Origin: Pelagerythrobacter sp041912895
GTDB taxonomy: Bacteria > Pseudomonadota > Alphaproteobacteria > Sphingomonadales > Sphingomonadaceae
Direction of reading: 5' to 3'
Assembly (NCBI RefSeq): GCF_041912895.1
Contig: NZ_JAYSGI010000003.1
Span: 124,001-188,000, forward strand
Length of the DNA: 64,000 nt
Numbering within the stretch: the first letter of the stretch is position 1; the number at the start of each line of letters is the position of its first letter. The translations under genes were made by a program, and so were the position numbers. Below are positions 7,449-16,149 of this stretch, one piece after another. The notes beneath the pieces are model-generated. The model did not search any database and was not told the DNA's origin. It saw only the letters and a program-made list of their open reading frames with translations.

Positions 7449-8612
7449 ATGCAATATGAATCCACACTCTCGCGATTGGCCGAGCGAACCGACAGGCTGG
7501 CGCGGGTGAAGGACTGGCTCGGGCGCTGGCGTTGGTTCGCACTGTTCGTTATCCTGCCATCGCTGTTGGCGACGGTCTATTACGGGCTGATCGCGTCGGA
7601 CGTTTACGTGTCCGAATCTCGCTTCGTCATCAAGGCGCCGGACTCGCGTTCGCAGTCGCCTTCCGCGCTGAGCAGCCTGATCCAGAGCACCGGTCTCGGC
7701 AGCGGAGCGCAGCAGAACAACGAGATTCTCGGTTACATCCGCTCGCGAGATGGATTGCGCGACCTATCCCGCCGGGTCGATGTGGCTGCGGCTTATTCGG
7801 TGCCGGAAGCGGATATCTTCAGCCAATATCCTCAACCTTTCGAAGCCAGAACATTTGAAAATCTTTACCAGTATTACGGTGATCGGGTCGCCGCCGAACC
7901 CGATGCTCAGACGGGATTGACCGTCCTTACGGTCGAGGCGTTCCGGCCAGAGGATGCGCAGGCGCTGAACGCAGGTCTGCTCGCTTTGAGCGAACAACTC
8001 GTCAACCGGTTGAACGAGCGGATCAATTCCGAGGCCATTACCGATGCGGAAGAGCGCGTTAAGGTGGCGCAGGATCGCGTGCGAGATGCGCGCATCCAGT
8101 TGAGCGACTATCGCAACAGGTTCGAGATTCTCGACCCACAGCAGCAGGGAATGGGCGTCCTCAGCGTTTCCAATGAGTTAATTTCGCAAGAAGCTGCGTT
8201 GCGGGCGAAACTCGTGGAAGTCGAGCGTACAGCGCCGAACCACCCGTCGCTTCCCGCATTGCGTGAACGGGCTAGCGCGTTGGCGCGGCAGGTGGCCGAA
8301 CAGACCGGGCGCGCCGTCGGCACGCCCAGCGGTTTGGCCTCGCGGATGAGCGGATACGAAGGCTTGCTCGCCGAACAGGAGTTCGCCTCCCAGATGCTGA
8401 TGGCAGCGAATGCCACGCTGGAACAGGCTCGCAACGAAGCACTACAGCAGCAATATTACCTTGCGCGCGTGGTCGAACCCAACCGTCCCGACGATGCCAT
8501 TCTGCCTGCGCGCCTGACGAATATCCTCGCGGTCGTGTTCGTCTGCCTTTGTCTGTACCTGGTCGGCTGGATGCTGGTCGTCGGCATACTCGAGCACGCG
8601 CCGGACGACTGA
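7449..8612 (+). CDS. kpsE: Capsule export inner-membrane co-polymerase (KpsE/CtrB-like)
   Basis: This 387-residue protein has two membrane spans (about 30-53 and 360-385) flanking a large periplasmic domain rich in helices and coiled coil (about 190-350), the PCP-2 layout of KpsE/CtrB/BexC. The motif V-Y-V-S-E-S-R-F-V-I just after the first span is typical. It should bridge the KpsMT transporter to the outer-membrane channel. The ATG at 7449 was chosen because the family begins shortly before the first span; an earlier start at 7374 adds unrelated sequence. kpsM starts 4 bases after its stop. Confidence 0.92.
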   Translation: MQYESTLSRLAERTDRLARVKDWLGRWRWFALFVILPSLLATVYYGLIASDVYVSESRFVIKAPDSRSQSPSALSSLIQSTGLGSGAQQNNEILGYIRSRDGLRDLSRRVDVAAAYSVPEADIFSQYPQPFEARTFENLYQYYGDRVAAEPDAQTGLTVLTVEAFRPEDAQALNAGLLALSEQLVNRLNERINSEAITDAEERVKVAQDRVRDARIQLSDYRNRFEILDPQQQGMGVLSVSNELISQEAALRAKLVEVERTAPNHPSLPALRERASALARQVAEQTGRAVGTPSGLASRMSGYEGLLAEQEFASQMLMAANATLEQARNEALQQQYYLARVVEPNRPDDAILPARLTNILAVVFVCLCLYLVGWMLVVGILEHAPDD

Positions 8613-8616
8613 GCCG

Positions 8617-9399
8617 ATGGCGAATTTCAGCGATGGATTGCGGGTTCAAGTCAAGGTCGTGAAGGCCTTGATGATTCGCGAGCTGGTCACCCGGTTCGGC
8701 CGCGAGAACATCGGGTTTTTGTGGGTCATGGTCGAGCCGCTGCTGTTCGCGGGGCTCGTAGGGATCGTCTGGACCTTCATGAAGGGGCCCGTGAGCCATG
8801 GCATCAGCGTTGTCGCGTTCGTGGTGAGCGGCTACATTCCGCTGACGTTCCTGCGCCATTCCTTCGGCCGGTCGTCGAGCATCTTCGTCGCTAACAGCGC
8901 GCTGCTCTATCACCGTCAAGTGAAGGTGATGGACTTCATCTTCGTACGCGTGCTGATCGAGGCGATCGGAGCGATGATGGCCTATATCTTCGCCGGTATC
9001 GTGCTGTCGTTCTTCGGATACTTTCCGATGCCGGCTAACCTTGGATCGCTGGTCGCCGGCTGGGGGATCTACGTATTCTTCGTCTTTTCGATCTGTACCG
9101 TGCTCGCCCCGCTGTCGGAGGTTTCGGAAGTGGTCGAGAAGCTGGTGCCGATCAGCGTTTATATCTCCATTCCGTTTTCAGGCGTTTTCAACATGGCTTC
9201 GTGGCTGTCGCCGGAAGTGCGCGAAGCGCTTATGTGGTCTCCGCTCGTCAGCGGGATGGAACTGATGCGATACGGATTGTTCGGTGACGCCGTGACACCT
9301 TATTACGATGTCTCCAAAGCGCTGGGCGTATCGCTTTGCTGCCTGCTTGCCGGGCTCATCCTGTGCCGTCGTGTCCGTCGTACGCTGTCCGTCTCATGA
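8617..9399 (+). CDS. kpsM: Capsule ABC transporter permease (KpsM-like)
   Basis: This 260-residue ABC-2 permease has about six hydrophobic segments. The amphipathic N-terminus (A-L-M-I-R-E-L-V-T-R-F-G-R) and first-helix sequence (G-F-L-W-V-M-V-E-P) are characteristic of KpsM/CtrC/BexB. With KpsT it moves the lipid-anchored polysaccharide across the inner membrane. It lies 4 bases after kpsE and overlaps kpsT by four bases (ATGA), which indicates a tightly coupled operon. Confidence 0.93.
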   Translation: MANFSDGLRVQVKVVKALMIRELVTRFGRENIGFLWVMVEPLLFAGLVGIVWTFMKGPVSHGISVVAFVVSGYIPLTFLRHSFGRSSSIFVANSALLYHRQVKVMDFIFVRVLIEAIGAMMAYIFAGIVLSFFGYFPMPANLGSLVAGWGIYVFFVFSICTVLAPLSEVSEVVEKLVPISVYISIPFSGVFNMASWLSPEVREALMWSPLVSGMELMRYGLFGDAVTPYYDVSKALGVSLCCLLAGLILCRRVRRTLSVS

Positions 9400-10043
9400 T
9401 TCATTGCCGCGACGTCCATAAGCATTACCGCACCGGTCACGTGACCAAGGCGGTGCTCAAGGGCGTGGATTTCACCATCAACCCTCGTGATCGGATCGGC
9501 GTGCTCGGCCGCAACGGAGCGGGAAAATCCACGCTGATCCGGCTCATCGGCGGGGTCGAAATGCCCAGTTCCGGCAAGATCGTGCGGCGCATGACTTGCT
9601 CCTGGCCGCTCGGCTTCAACGGTGCATTTCAGGGTAGCCTTACGGGTTACGACAATGCCCGCTTCATCGCTCGGATATATGACAAATCCTACAGCGAGAT
9701 GCGCGAGTTCATCGAAGAATTCACTGAACTAGGCAGCCAACTGCGCATGCCGGTGAAGATCTATTCGTCGGGTATGCGGGCGCGGCTTGCTTTCGCGCTC
9801 TCGCTAGCGATCGAGTTCGAATGCTATCTGATCGACGAGGTGATCATGGTCGGCGACAAGAACTTCCAGGACAAGTGCAAGGCCGAATTTTTCGAGAAGC
9901 GAAAGGATCGGTCGTTGCTACTCGCGTCGCACAGTCTTTCGGCAGTCCGGCAATACTGCAACCGGGCGGTTGTACTCCATAATGGTGTCGCGACGATGTA
10001 CGAGGACGTCGGCAAAGCGATCGCTGTCTACGAAGGTCTTTAG
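9396..10043 (+). CDS. kpsT: Capsule ABC transporter ATPase (KpsT-like)
   Basis: This 215-residue ATPase has Walker A G-R-N-G-A-G-K-S-T (residues 38-46). The signature region is Y-S-S-G-M-R-A-R-L-A-F-A-L and Walker B is C-Y-L-I-D-E. The following V-I-M-V-G-D and the final A-S-H-S H-loop complete the nucleotide site. The small size and the degenerate signature (S-S-G-M rather than L-S-G-G) are normal for KpsT/CtrD/BexA. It energises export through KpsM. The frameshifted dioxygenase-like gene follows after 28 bases. Confidence 0.94.
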   Translation: MIHCRDVHKHYRTGHVTKAVLKGVDFTINPRDRIGVLGRNGAGKSTLIRLIGGVEMPSSGKIVRRMTCSWPLGFNGAFQGSLTGYDNARFIARIYDKSYSEMREFIEEFTELGSQLRMPVKIYSSGMRARLAFALSLAIEFECYLIDEVIMVGDKNFQDKCKAEFFEKRKDRSLLLASHSLSAVRQYCNRAVVLHNGVATMYEDVGKAIAVYEGL

Positions 10044-10071
10044 GATAACGCTACAGGCAGGGGATTTACGG

Positions 10072-11021
10072 ATGAACGAAGCGATTTTCCCAGGCGTACC
10101 GCGCATCGAATCGCCGATCTTCGTCTCCGATAAGATGGAGGACCTTTCCGAGGCGGAGCGCACCACGGCCCGGGATCTCAACGAAAATGGCTATGCGATA
10201 ATCGATTTCCCCGATTCCGAACTCGATGCGCGAATAGCACGTATCAAAGCGAATCTGACGCCGCGTTTCGATATCCCCTTTGATGATCCTACAGCGGACA
10301 AGACCCGCGGGGAGCGACGCATTCAGGACGCCTGGAGTTTCGACGAAGACGTGCGTGCGATCGCCTCGAATCAGGCGATCCTGGATTTGTTGGGTAAGCT
10401 ATACGGACGCACGGCATTCCCCTTCCAGACGCTGAATTTCCCCGTAGAAACGCAGCAACGTGCGCATTCAGACTCCGTGCATTTTTCCAGCCTCCCAGAG
10501 CGGTTCATGTGCGGAGTGTGGCTCGCGATGGAGGATGTGCCGCAGAGGCCGGGCCGCTTGTCTACGTTCGCGGATCGCATCGCTGGCCTATCATCAGCAA
10601 TGCCATGATCGGACGTCGGGGATTTGGCAGCGAGGAAGCGTCGGCGCAAACACCGTTTGCTAACGCTTGGAGCGCGATCTGCGAGGCGGAAAACGCGGTC
10701 GAGAAACCATTTCTCGCTCGAAAAGGCCAGGCATTGATCTGGTGTGCGAACCTCCTGCATGGGGGAAGCACACAGGCCGATCTCACGCTCACGCGCTGGT
10801 CGCAAGTTACGCATTATTTTTTCGAGGACTGCATTTATTATACCCCCGCCTTTTCGGATGAGGCGCTTGGTCGGCTGGCTACACGCAACTTAATTGCCGT
10901 AAATGACCGGGCACCAAGGCCCAATCTATACTTGAGGGAAGCGTTGCAGGACCCTGCTGGCCGTCCATCCAAAGGCGATCTCGTGCGGAGATGGCTGCGT
11001 CGTTTGCGTGGATCGGTCTGA
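10072..11021 (+). pseudogene. Phytanoyl-CoA dioxygenase (PhyH)-like gene broken by a one-base frameshift
   Basis: The first part (10072-10608, starting M-N-E-A-I-F-P-G) carries the Fe(II)-binding H-S-D motif and ends out of frame. A second frame continues the same domain: A-E-A-G-P-L-V-Y-V-R-G-S-H-R-W-P, then the distal N-L-L-H-G-G histidine and a downstream Arg, to 11021. Family members read E-D-V-x-x-E-A-G-P without a break. Adding one base in the CC run at 10540-10541 would join the frames as E-D-V-P-A-E-A-G-P, so a single-base deletion is the simplest explanation. The repaired protein would be about 316 residues. It could be a real pseudogene or a sequencing error. Intact relatives use 2-oxoglutarate and O2 to hydroxylate substrates. 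Confidence 0.8.
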
Positions 11022-11112
11022 GCAGGACGGGGTCGGCTATGACGATCGAAGTCTTGTTTCGTGTCGAGAAGAGAACGACGGTGCGCGAGGTGATTTCGCA
11101 GAGGTTCCGGAA

Positions 11113-11529
11113 ATGACGATGGATGCCAAGCAGAGCGATTTGGAAATCCAGGCGATCCTTCGCGCCGAAATCAGAGATTTGCAGAAGCGGCATGATCTGG
11201 AAATCGCTCTGCTTCACGCAACTTACGCGATGGCTTGGAACGGTCCTGGAGAGGGCATGCCGACAGTCGAAGATCAGTTGAATATCATAGCGCGAAGTCC
11301 TCTCTTCGACGAGGGATGGTATCTGGCCGCTTATCCCGATGTTGCCGAGAGCGGTATGCCCGCCGACGAGCATTACGTCCGGGCAGGTGCGTTCGAAGGG
11401 CGCAACCCGGGGCCGGATTTCGACACGATGGCCTATTATCTCGCCAATCCGGACGTGGCCCGGGCGGGCTGGCCAGCCCTCATCCATCACGCGCATTTCG
11501 GACAGGTCGAAGGACGACCTTTGGGCTGA
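11113..11529 (+). CDS. Small protein with two W-Y...PDV repeat units
   Basis: This 138-residue protein has a helical N-terminus (about 5-40) and two repeats: residues 63-97 (L-F-D-E-G-W-Y-L-A-A-Y-P-D-V ... H-Y-V-R-A-G-A-F-E-G-R) and 103-136 (F-D-T-M-A-Y-Y-L-A-N-P-D-V ... H-H-A-H-F-G-Q-V-E-G-R). The same module occurs in the 911-residue protein immediately downstream and in the 552-residue protein at 14315-15973. GAGG (11101-11104) sits 8 bases before the ATG at 11113, which supports this start over the open frame from 11008. No catalytic motif is visible. A role as a polysaccharide- or protein-binding partner of the neighbouring glycosyltransferases is only a guess. Confidence 0.75.
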   Translation: MTMDAKQSDLEIQAILRAEIRDLQKRHDLEIALLHATYAMAWNGPGEGMPTVEDQLNIIARSPLFDEGWYLAAYPDVAESGMPADEHYVRAGAFEGRNPGPDFDTMAYYLANPDVARAGWPALIHHAHFGQVEGRPLG

Positions 11530-11544
11530 CGGAGACACGTCTAG

Positions 11545-14280
11545 ATGTCGCGATTCAAATCAGAGCCTAGCCACTTCACGCAGGATGATTCCTTCGAATG
11601 GTTGCGGCCCGTTCCAGATTCCCACGTGGGAAGCGCGGTCGCAGTACATGCGCTGGAATTGGATCCCTGGCTATGGCGCGGCCATCAGGAGCGAATCGTA
11701 GGCCGGCTTCGGAGGCTCATCGAACATGGGCCCGCCATTGAGAAGGCTTCGGCGGGCTGGGTGCTCGCCCGCTGGGAAATGGACCGGCAGAATTATCAAG
11801 CCGCACATCAGGCGATCATGACGTTTCATGCGCATCCGGAGGGAATGCACGCTGTTCAACATCAAGGACCTTACTTGCTGGCGGTGCAGTCGAGTCTGGC
11901 GTGTGGCGATTTAGAGGGCGCGCGCGAAATCCTTCGGAAGGGTGTCGAGAGGTTTGGCGAGCTACCGGATTTCGTCTTGGCGCGGATCCTGTTGGCAAAT
12001 GAGGAAGGCTCGCAGATTCCGGATTTGTCGTCTATCTTGCCACGCGTCCACGCCGCGTCGGGGTTGATGGAAGTGACGTTGTCAGGTGGGGGAGGCCACC
12101 TGTTCGACCAGTTGCAAACCGATCAGGCACCTGCCCCCAAAGACCCGGCAGGACTACCACTGGTTAGCGTGATTGTGCCGGCGCATAACGCTGCTAATGA
12201 ACTTCCCACGGCCTTGCGCAGTCTGAGAGCGCAAAGCTGGCCGAGGTTGGAAATCCTCATAGTGGATGACGGATCATCGGATGACACGCTGTCCATCGCG
12301 CGCGCCGCGGCCGCGGAAGACCCGCGTATCGACGTGATCGCCCTGAATGACAACGAAGGAGCCTATCCCGCTCGCAATGCAGGTTTCGAGCGAGCGAAGG
12401 GTGTATTCGTGACCGTGCACGACGCCGACGACTGGTCTCACCCTCAGAAAATCGAAAGCCAGGCGCGGGTGCTCATGGAAAATGCGGCATTAAAGGCCTC
12501 GGTGTCCCATTGGGTTCGTGCAAGCAACGGCTTGGAAATGACACGCTGGCGGCTGGAAAACAGCTGGATTTACCGGAACGTTTCCTCGTTGATGATCCGC
12601 AGGGAACTGCGTGACGAAATCGGTTATTGGGATCGCGCCAGAGCCAATGCGGATACGGAGTATTATTACCGTATACTGCGCGCTTACGGCGCTAGTGCGA
12701 TCGAGGAAGTATGTCCGGGCGTGCCGTTGGCGTTCGGCCGAACGCTACCTGTATCACTGACCAATAGAAGCGTGACGCACATGCGCACCCAGTATCACGG
12801 TGTGCGACATGACTATCTCGAGGCGGCGCATGACTGGCATCGACGGGCAGCCGACAAGGGCGATCTCTATCTGCCTCGGCAGCCCGCGCAACGCCCGTTT
12901 CGCGTGCCGGCGGAGATCTCCCTCGGCGATCTCGAAGGCCCGCCGAGCGATTACGATCTCGTGGTCGGCTCGGATTTGCTGGACGCCGATTGGTATTTAC
13001 AGGCCAATCCGGACGTTGTGGCTACGGAGATGGGGGCGGCACGACATTACCTCACAGCAGGGGCGAGTGAGAACCGTGATCCCGGGCCCTTGTTCAGTAC
13101 AGGCGGTTACCGGAGAGTGCACGGACTGAAGCCTGAAGATAATCCGCTGATCCATTATTTGCGCAAAGGGCGCGCCGATGGAGCGGATTGTCTGCAGGAA
13201 TTCGAAGGAAAACTGCCCGGAACGATATCGGATGTCCCGCGCGTCCTGATTTTCGCCCATACATCGGGAGAAACCCTGTTCGGCGCCGAGCGTAGCCTGC
13301 TGGATGTAGTCGAGCGCACAGCCCGTGACGGGTTTTGCCCGATCGTCGTCCTGCCGGCCTTGCGGAATGCCGTCTATCTGGAGCGCCTGATCGAAATCAG
13401 CGCTGCGGTGGAGGTGCTGCCACAGATCTGGCGCAGTGGCTTACATCCGCCAAGTGACAGCACGATTGATGCCACTCGGGCGCTGGTACGAAAATATCGT
13501 CCCTGCGAAGTTCATGTGAACACCGTTGTTCAGGAAACACCTTTGATCGCAGCGCGGGCGGAAAATGTGCCGAGCGTCGTTTACGTGCGGGAAATGCCTG
13601 CTGAAGATCCGGCGCTATGCCGCGCCTTGGGCATGAATGCCGCAACCTTGCGTCGCCGGTTGCTGGATCAGGCGGACCGCTTCGTCATGCCATCTCAGGC
13701 CGTAGCCGACTGGCTTGAATGCCCCGGTCGCTGCACGGTACGGCCCAATGCGGTCGAGGAGGCGCTGTTCGATCTGCAGTTCGCGCCGGAACGATACCTG
13801 AAGGTGGCTTTGATCAGCAGCAACATCGCCAAAAAGGGTATCGGGGATTACGTCGCTGCCGCGCGAATGGTCGCGGCGACCGGGCGGCCCGTACGATTCC
13901 TGCTGATCGGACCATGGACAGACGATTTGCATCGGTTGCAGCCCGTCCCGCCGAACGTGCAGTTTCGCGACTATGCATCTAGCCCCGTCGAGGCAATCAG
14001 ACAGGCCGATATCGTTCTGAACTTGTCGCACTTTGCCGAAAGCTTCGGTCGGACCGTGGTCGAAGCGATGGCGGCGGGCCGCCCCGTCATCTGTTACGAT
14101 CGGGGTGCCCCCCCGTCGCTGGTGATCAGCGGCCGAACCGGATTGGTGGTGCCGCCAGATTCGGCTGGCGGTGTCGCTGCTGCCGTGCTGGCCCTGGACG
14201 CAGCGCGGCTGCAACTTGGCAAGATGAGCCTTGCAGCCCGCCGCCGCGCGCGTGAGATACAGAATCAGGCCCTGGCGTAA
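11545..14280 (+). CDS. Two-domain glycosyltransferase (GT2 + W-Y...PDV module + GT4)
   Basis: This is a 911-residue cytoplasmic protein. Residues about 1-190 are helical and TPR-like. A GT-A (GT2) domain starts near 206 with V-S-V-I-V-P-A-H-N, carries V-D-D-G-S-S-D-D-T, and shows the metal-binding H-D-A-D-D-W. Residues about 475-550 hold the repeat module (D-A-D-W-Y-L-Q-A-N-P-D-V and a degenerate second copy). A GT-B (GT4) domain covers about 560-905, with the nucleotide-sugar end E-S-F-G-R-T-V-V-E-A-M-A-A-G-R-P. Two transferase types in one chain suggest it adds two sugars of the repeat unit. It lies 15 bases after the small repeat protein and converges with the leftward gene cluster. Confidence 0.88.
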   Translation: MSRFKSEPSHFTQDDSFEWLRPVPDSHVGSAVAVHALELDPWLWRGHQERIVGRLRRLIEHGPAIEKASAGWVLARWEMDRQNYQAAHQAIMTFHAHPEGMHAVQHQGPYLLAVQSSLACGDLEGAREILRKGVERFGELPDFVLARILLANEEGSQIPDLSSILPRVHAASGLMEVTLSGGGGHLFDQLQTDQAPAPKDPAGLPLVSVIVPAHNAANELPTALRSLRAQSWPRLEILIVDDGSSDDTLSIARAAAAEDPRIDVIALNDNEGAYPARNAGFERAKGVFVTVHDADDWSHPQKIESQARVLMENAALKASVSHWVRASNGLEMTRWRLENSWIYRNVSSLMIRRELRDEIGYWDRARANADTEYYYRILRAYGASAIEEVCPGVPLAFGRTLPVSLTNRSVTHMRTQYHGVRHDYLEAAHDWHRRAADKGDLYLPRQPAQRPFRVPAEISLGDLEGPPSDYDLVVGSDLLDADWYLQANPDVVATEMGAARHYLTAGASENRDPGPLFSTGGYRRVHGLKPEDNPLIHYLRKGRADGADCLQEFEGKLPGTISDVPRVLIFAHTSGETLFGAERSLLDVVERTARDGFCPIVVLPALRNAVYLERLIEISAAVEVLPQIWRSGLHPPSDSTIDATRALVRKYRPCEVHVNTVVQETPLIAARAENVPSVVYVREMPAEDPALCRALGMNAATLRRRLLDQADRFVMPSQAVADWLECPGRCTVRPNAVEEALFDLQFAPERYLKVALISSNIAKKGIGDYVAAARMVAATGRPVRFLLIGPWTDDLHRLQPVPPNVQFRDYASSPVEAIRQADIVLNLSHFAESFGRTVVEAMAAGRPVICYDRGAPPSLVISGRTGLVVPPDSAGGVAAAVLALDAARLQLGKMSLAARRRAREIQNQALA

Positions 14281-14314
14281 TATTCCTGGCGAGTTTTTCG
14301 GTGCAAACCTTGCG

Positions 14315-15973
14315 TTAGCTGCCCTCTCCGACCGGGAACGTCCGTCGGCCCTCGCTTTTCCCATTGCGTGCGTAGTGTATTAGCGCGGCGACCCCTCCTG
14401 CCGTCACATCCGGGTAGAACTTGTGATATTCGAACGAATCGAAGTCGGGCCCCGGGTTGCGTAGTTCGTAAGCGCCCTGGGTCGCGAAATGCCGAACGGG
14501 TTCGATCCCACTATCCTCTACGTCGGGATAGGATGCACAATACCACTCCGCGTCGAACAGGCCCGAAGAATCGACGAGACGGATTTCATCGGCAACCTTT
14601 TCCTTGGCACGCCTGTTCGCGCGAAAGCGGTGGGGCTGGTTGAGCACCGTGTGGAGATGTAAATGCGTTTCGCCCAACTTGGCGAGGATATAGCGCTGCA
14701 TCACATCGTCGTCATGCTGGAGCTTCAGGCGCTGCAATTCATCGTCTTTGCGCGCGATGCTGTGTCCCAATTCCGCAATATCGGCTAATCGCATTTGATA
14801 CTGCGATTTTAACAGGGCCAACTCTTCGGCATCTTTGGCTTCAGCCTGGTGGTCCTTGACGGAGAGCTGCGTTTCGAGATCTGCGTGCTTTTCCGCAGCC
14901 TCTGTCAGTTTCAGTTCGGCCTCCGTCAGCGCCTGTTCGGTCGTTGACAGTCTGGCTTCCGTATCGGCGAGTGCGGACTTGACCTTCTGGATTTCGGCCG
15001 CCGACCGTTCAGCGTCGGCAAGCTTAGCTTGAACTTCCTCGTACTCGGTCTGAAAATCGAAATTCTTGGCCCGTGCGGCTGCCAGCTGTTGAAGCGCATC
15101 TTCTTCCGAACTTCGCGCATTGGCCAGTTCTTGGCGCTTCTTGTCGAGCTCGTCGCGCGCGCCGGTAAGTGATTCACTGTCGGCTTGGCGTGTGTCCTCG
15201 AGGTCGCCGACCCTGGCCTGCGCGACGATGCCGTCGCCCAGCGATCTGAAAACCTGCCGAGACTCGCGATAGCCCGCCACGCCGAGCTCGAGATCGGCAA
15301 GCCGCTTTACCCGACTATTCTGATCGTCGCCTATGAGGAGCGTCACGAGGCCCTCGCCCTGGTCGAGTTCGATCCCTGGATGTGCGGCAAGCAGCGGATC
15401 AAGCCAACTCGTTGCGCCGCTCTCGGTCATTCTGACCGTGCTGTCGAGAATGACGACGAGCCCGCGGTCGGACAGAAGTCCCTCCCAGTTACTTTTGAGC
15501 AGGTTGGCAGTCTCGTCATCCAGCGGCGCATTGATGATGAGCAAATCGATGCCGGCATTACGGAAATGCCGATGCGCAGTCGCCATTTTCTCGATCTTCA
15601 CTATCGAGAAATCGTCATAGAGTCTTTTATTGCTTTCGAGCGCGGCGGAGGTTGCCTCCGTGTCGCTTCCTGGCGGCGAAATGCCCCAACAGGCTGCGTC
15701 GAGGCGCAGCTTGTCAATCGCCTGGCAAACCGCAAGGTAAGCCACCCCGTCGCCTATCCCGAGTTGCACTACCCGCAACGGCGCGTGGTTTTCGACCAGC
15801 CAGAACAAATAGGGCAGGTGTACGAGCGTGGACGATGCGGCGAGATAGCGCGGCTTCCAGAACAGCGCCCAGTTCGACACCGGATTGAGTATCTCGCGAC
15901 CGAGGACATCAAGGTCCTGGCGAGCGGTATCTTCCTGGTTCGATTGCAATTCCTGCGCTGGACGCTGCGCCAT
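14315..15973 (-). CDS. Methyltransferase-like / coiled-coil / W-Y...PDV repeat protein
   Basis: This 552-residue protein has three parts. Residues about 60-220 look like a class I SAM-dependent methyltransferase (V-V-Q-L-G-I-G-D-G-V-A-Y-L; then I-D-L-L-I-I-N-A-P-L-D-D). Residues about 255-430 are a long, charged coiled coil. Residues about 470-545 contain two repeats (F-D-A-E-W-Y-C-A-S-Y-P-D-V and F-E-Y-H-K-F-Y-P-D-V ... N-G-K-S-E-G-R) like those of the genes at 11.1 and 11.5 kb. A coiled-coil methyltransferase could act as a chain-length ruler or terminator, as WbdD does for some O antigens; that role is speculative here. It is the last gene of a leftward run from about 25 kb. Confidence 0.75.
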   Translation of the reverse strand: MAQRPAQELQSNQEDTARQDLDVLGREILNPVSNWALFWKPRYLAASSTLVHLPYLFWLVENHAPLRVVQLGIGDGVAYLAVCQAIDKLRLDAACWGISPPGSDTEATSAALESNKRLYDDFSIVKIEKMATAHRHFRNAGIDLLIINAPLDDETANLLKSNWEGLLSDRGLVVILDSTVRMTESGATSWLDPLLAAHPGIELDQGEGLVTLLIGDDQNSRVKRLADLELGVAGYRESRQVFRSLGDGIVAQARVGDLEDTRQADSESLTGARDELDKKRQELANARSSEEDALQQLAAARAKNFDFQTEYEEVQAKLADAERSAAEIQKVKSALADTEARLSTTEQALTEAELKLTEAAEKHADLETQLSVKDHQAEAKDAEELALLKSQYQMRLADIAELGHSIARKDDELQRLKLQHDDDVMQRYILAKLGETHLHLHTVLNQPHRFRANRRAKEKVADEIRLVDSSGLFDAEWYCASYPDVEDSGIEPVRHFATQGAYELRNPGPDFDSFEYHKFYPDVTAGGVAALIHYARNGKSEGRRTFPVGEGS

Positions 15974-16149
15974 GGTGATCCTATTTCAAAAGGTGGCTGT
16001 GGTGACAGGGCGCTTTCTATCTTTGATCCGCCGTTCGATTACAACCGGCGAAGTCGCGGCATCTCGCCGTTTCACTGACAGCGGCTCTGCCGTGGACGAT
16101 GCTACGTCACCTTTCCTTACTAGGCCGGCGGCAGATCCTTTCGGCAGCG

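Noticed and set aside
9970..10071. N-terminal extension of the dioxygenase frame into kpsT
   Set aside because: It overlaps the 3' end of kpsT in another frame; the ATG at 10072 gives a family-like start after a short gap.
11008..11112. Upstream extension of the 138-residue repeat protein
   Set aside because: The added 35 residues overlap the end of the frameshifted dioxygenase frame and lack a ribosome-binding site; ATG 11113 has GAGG at good spacing.
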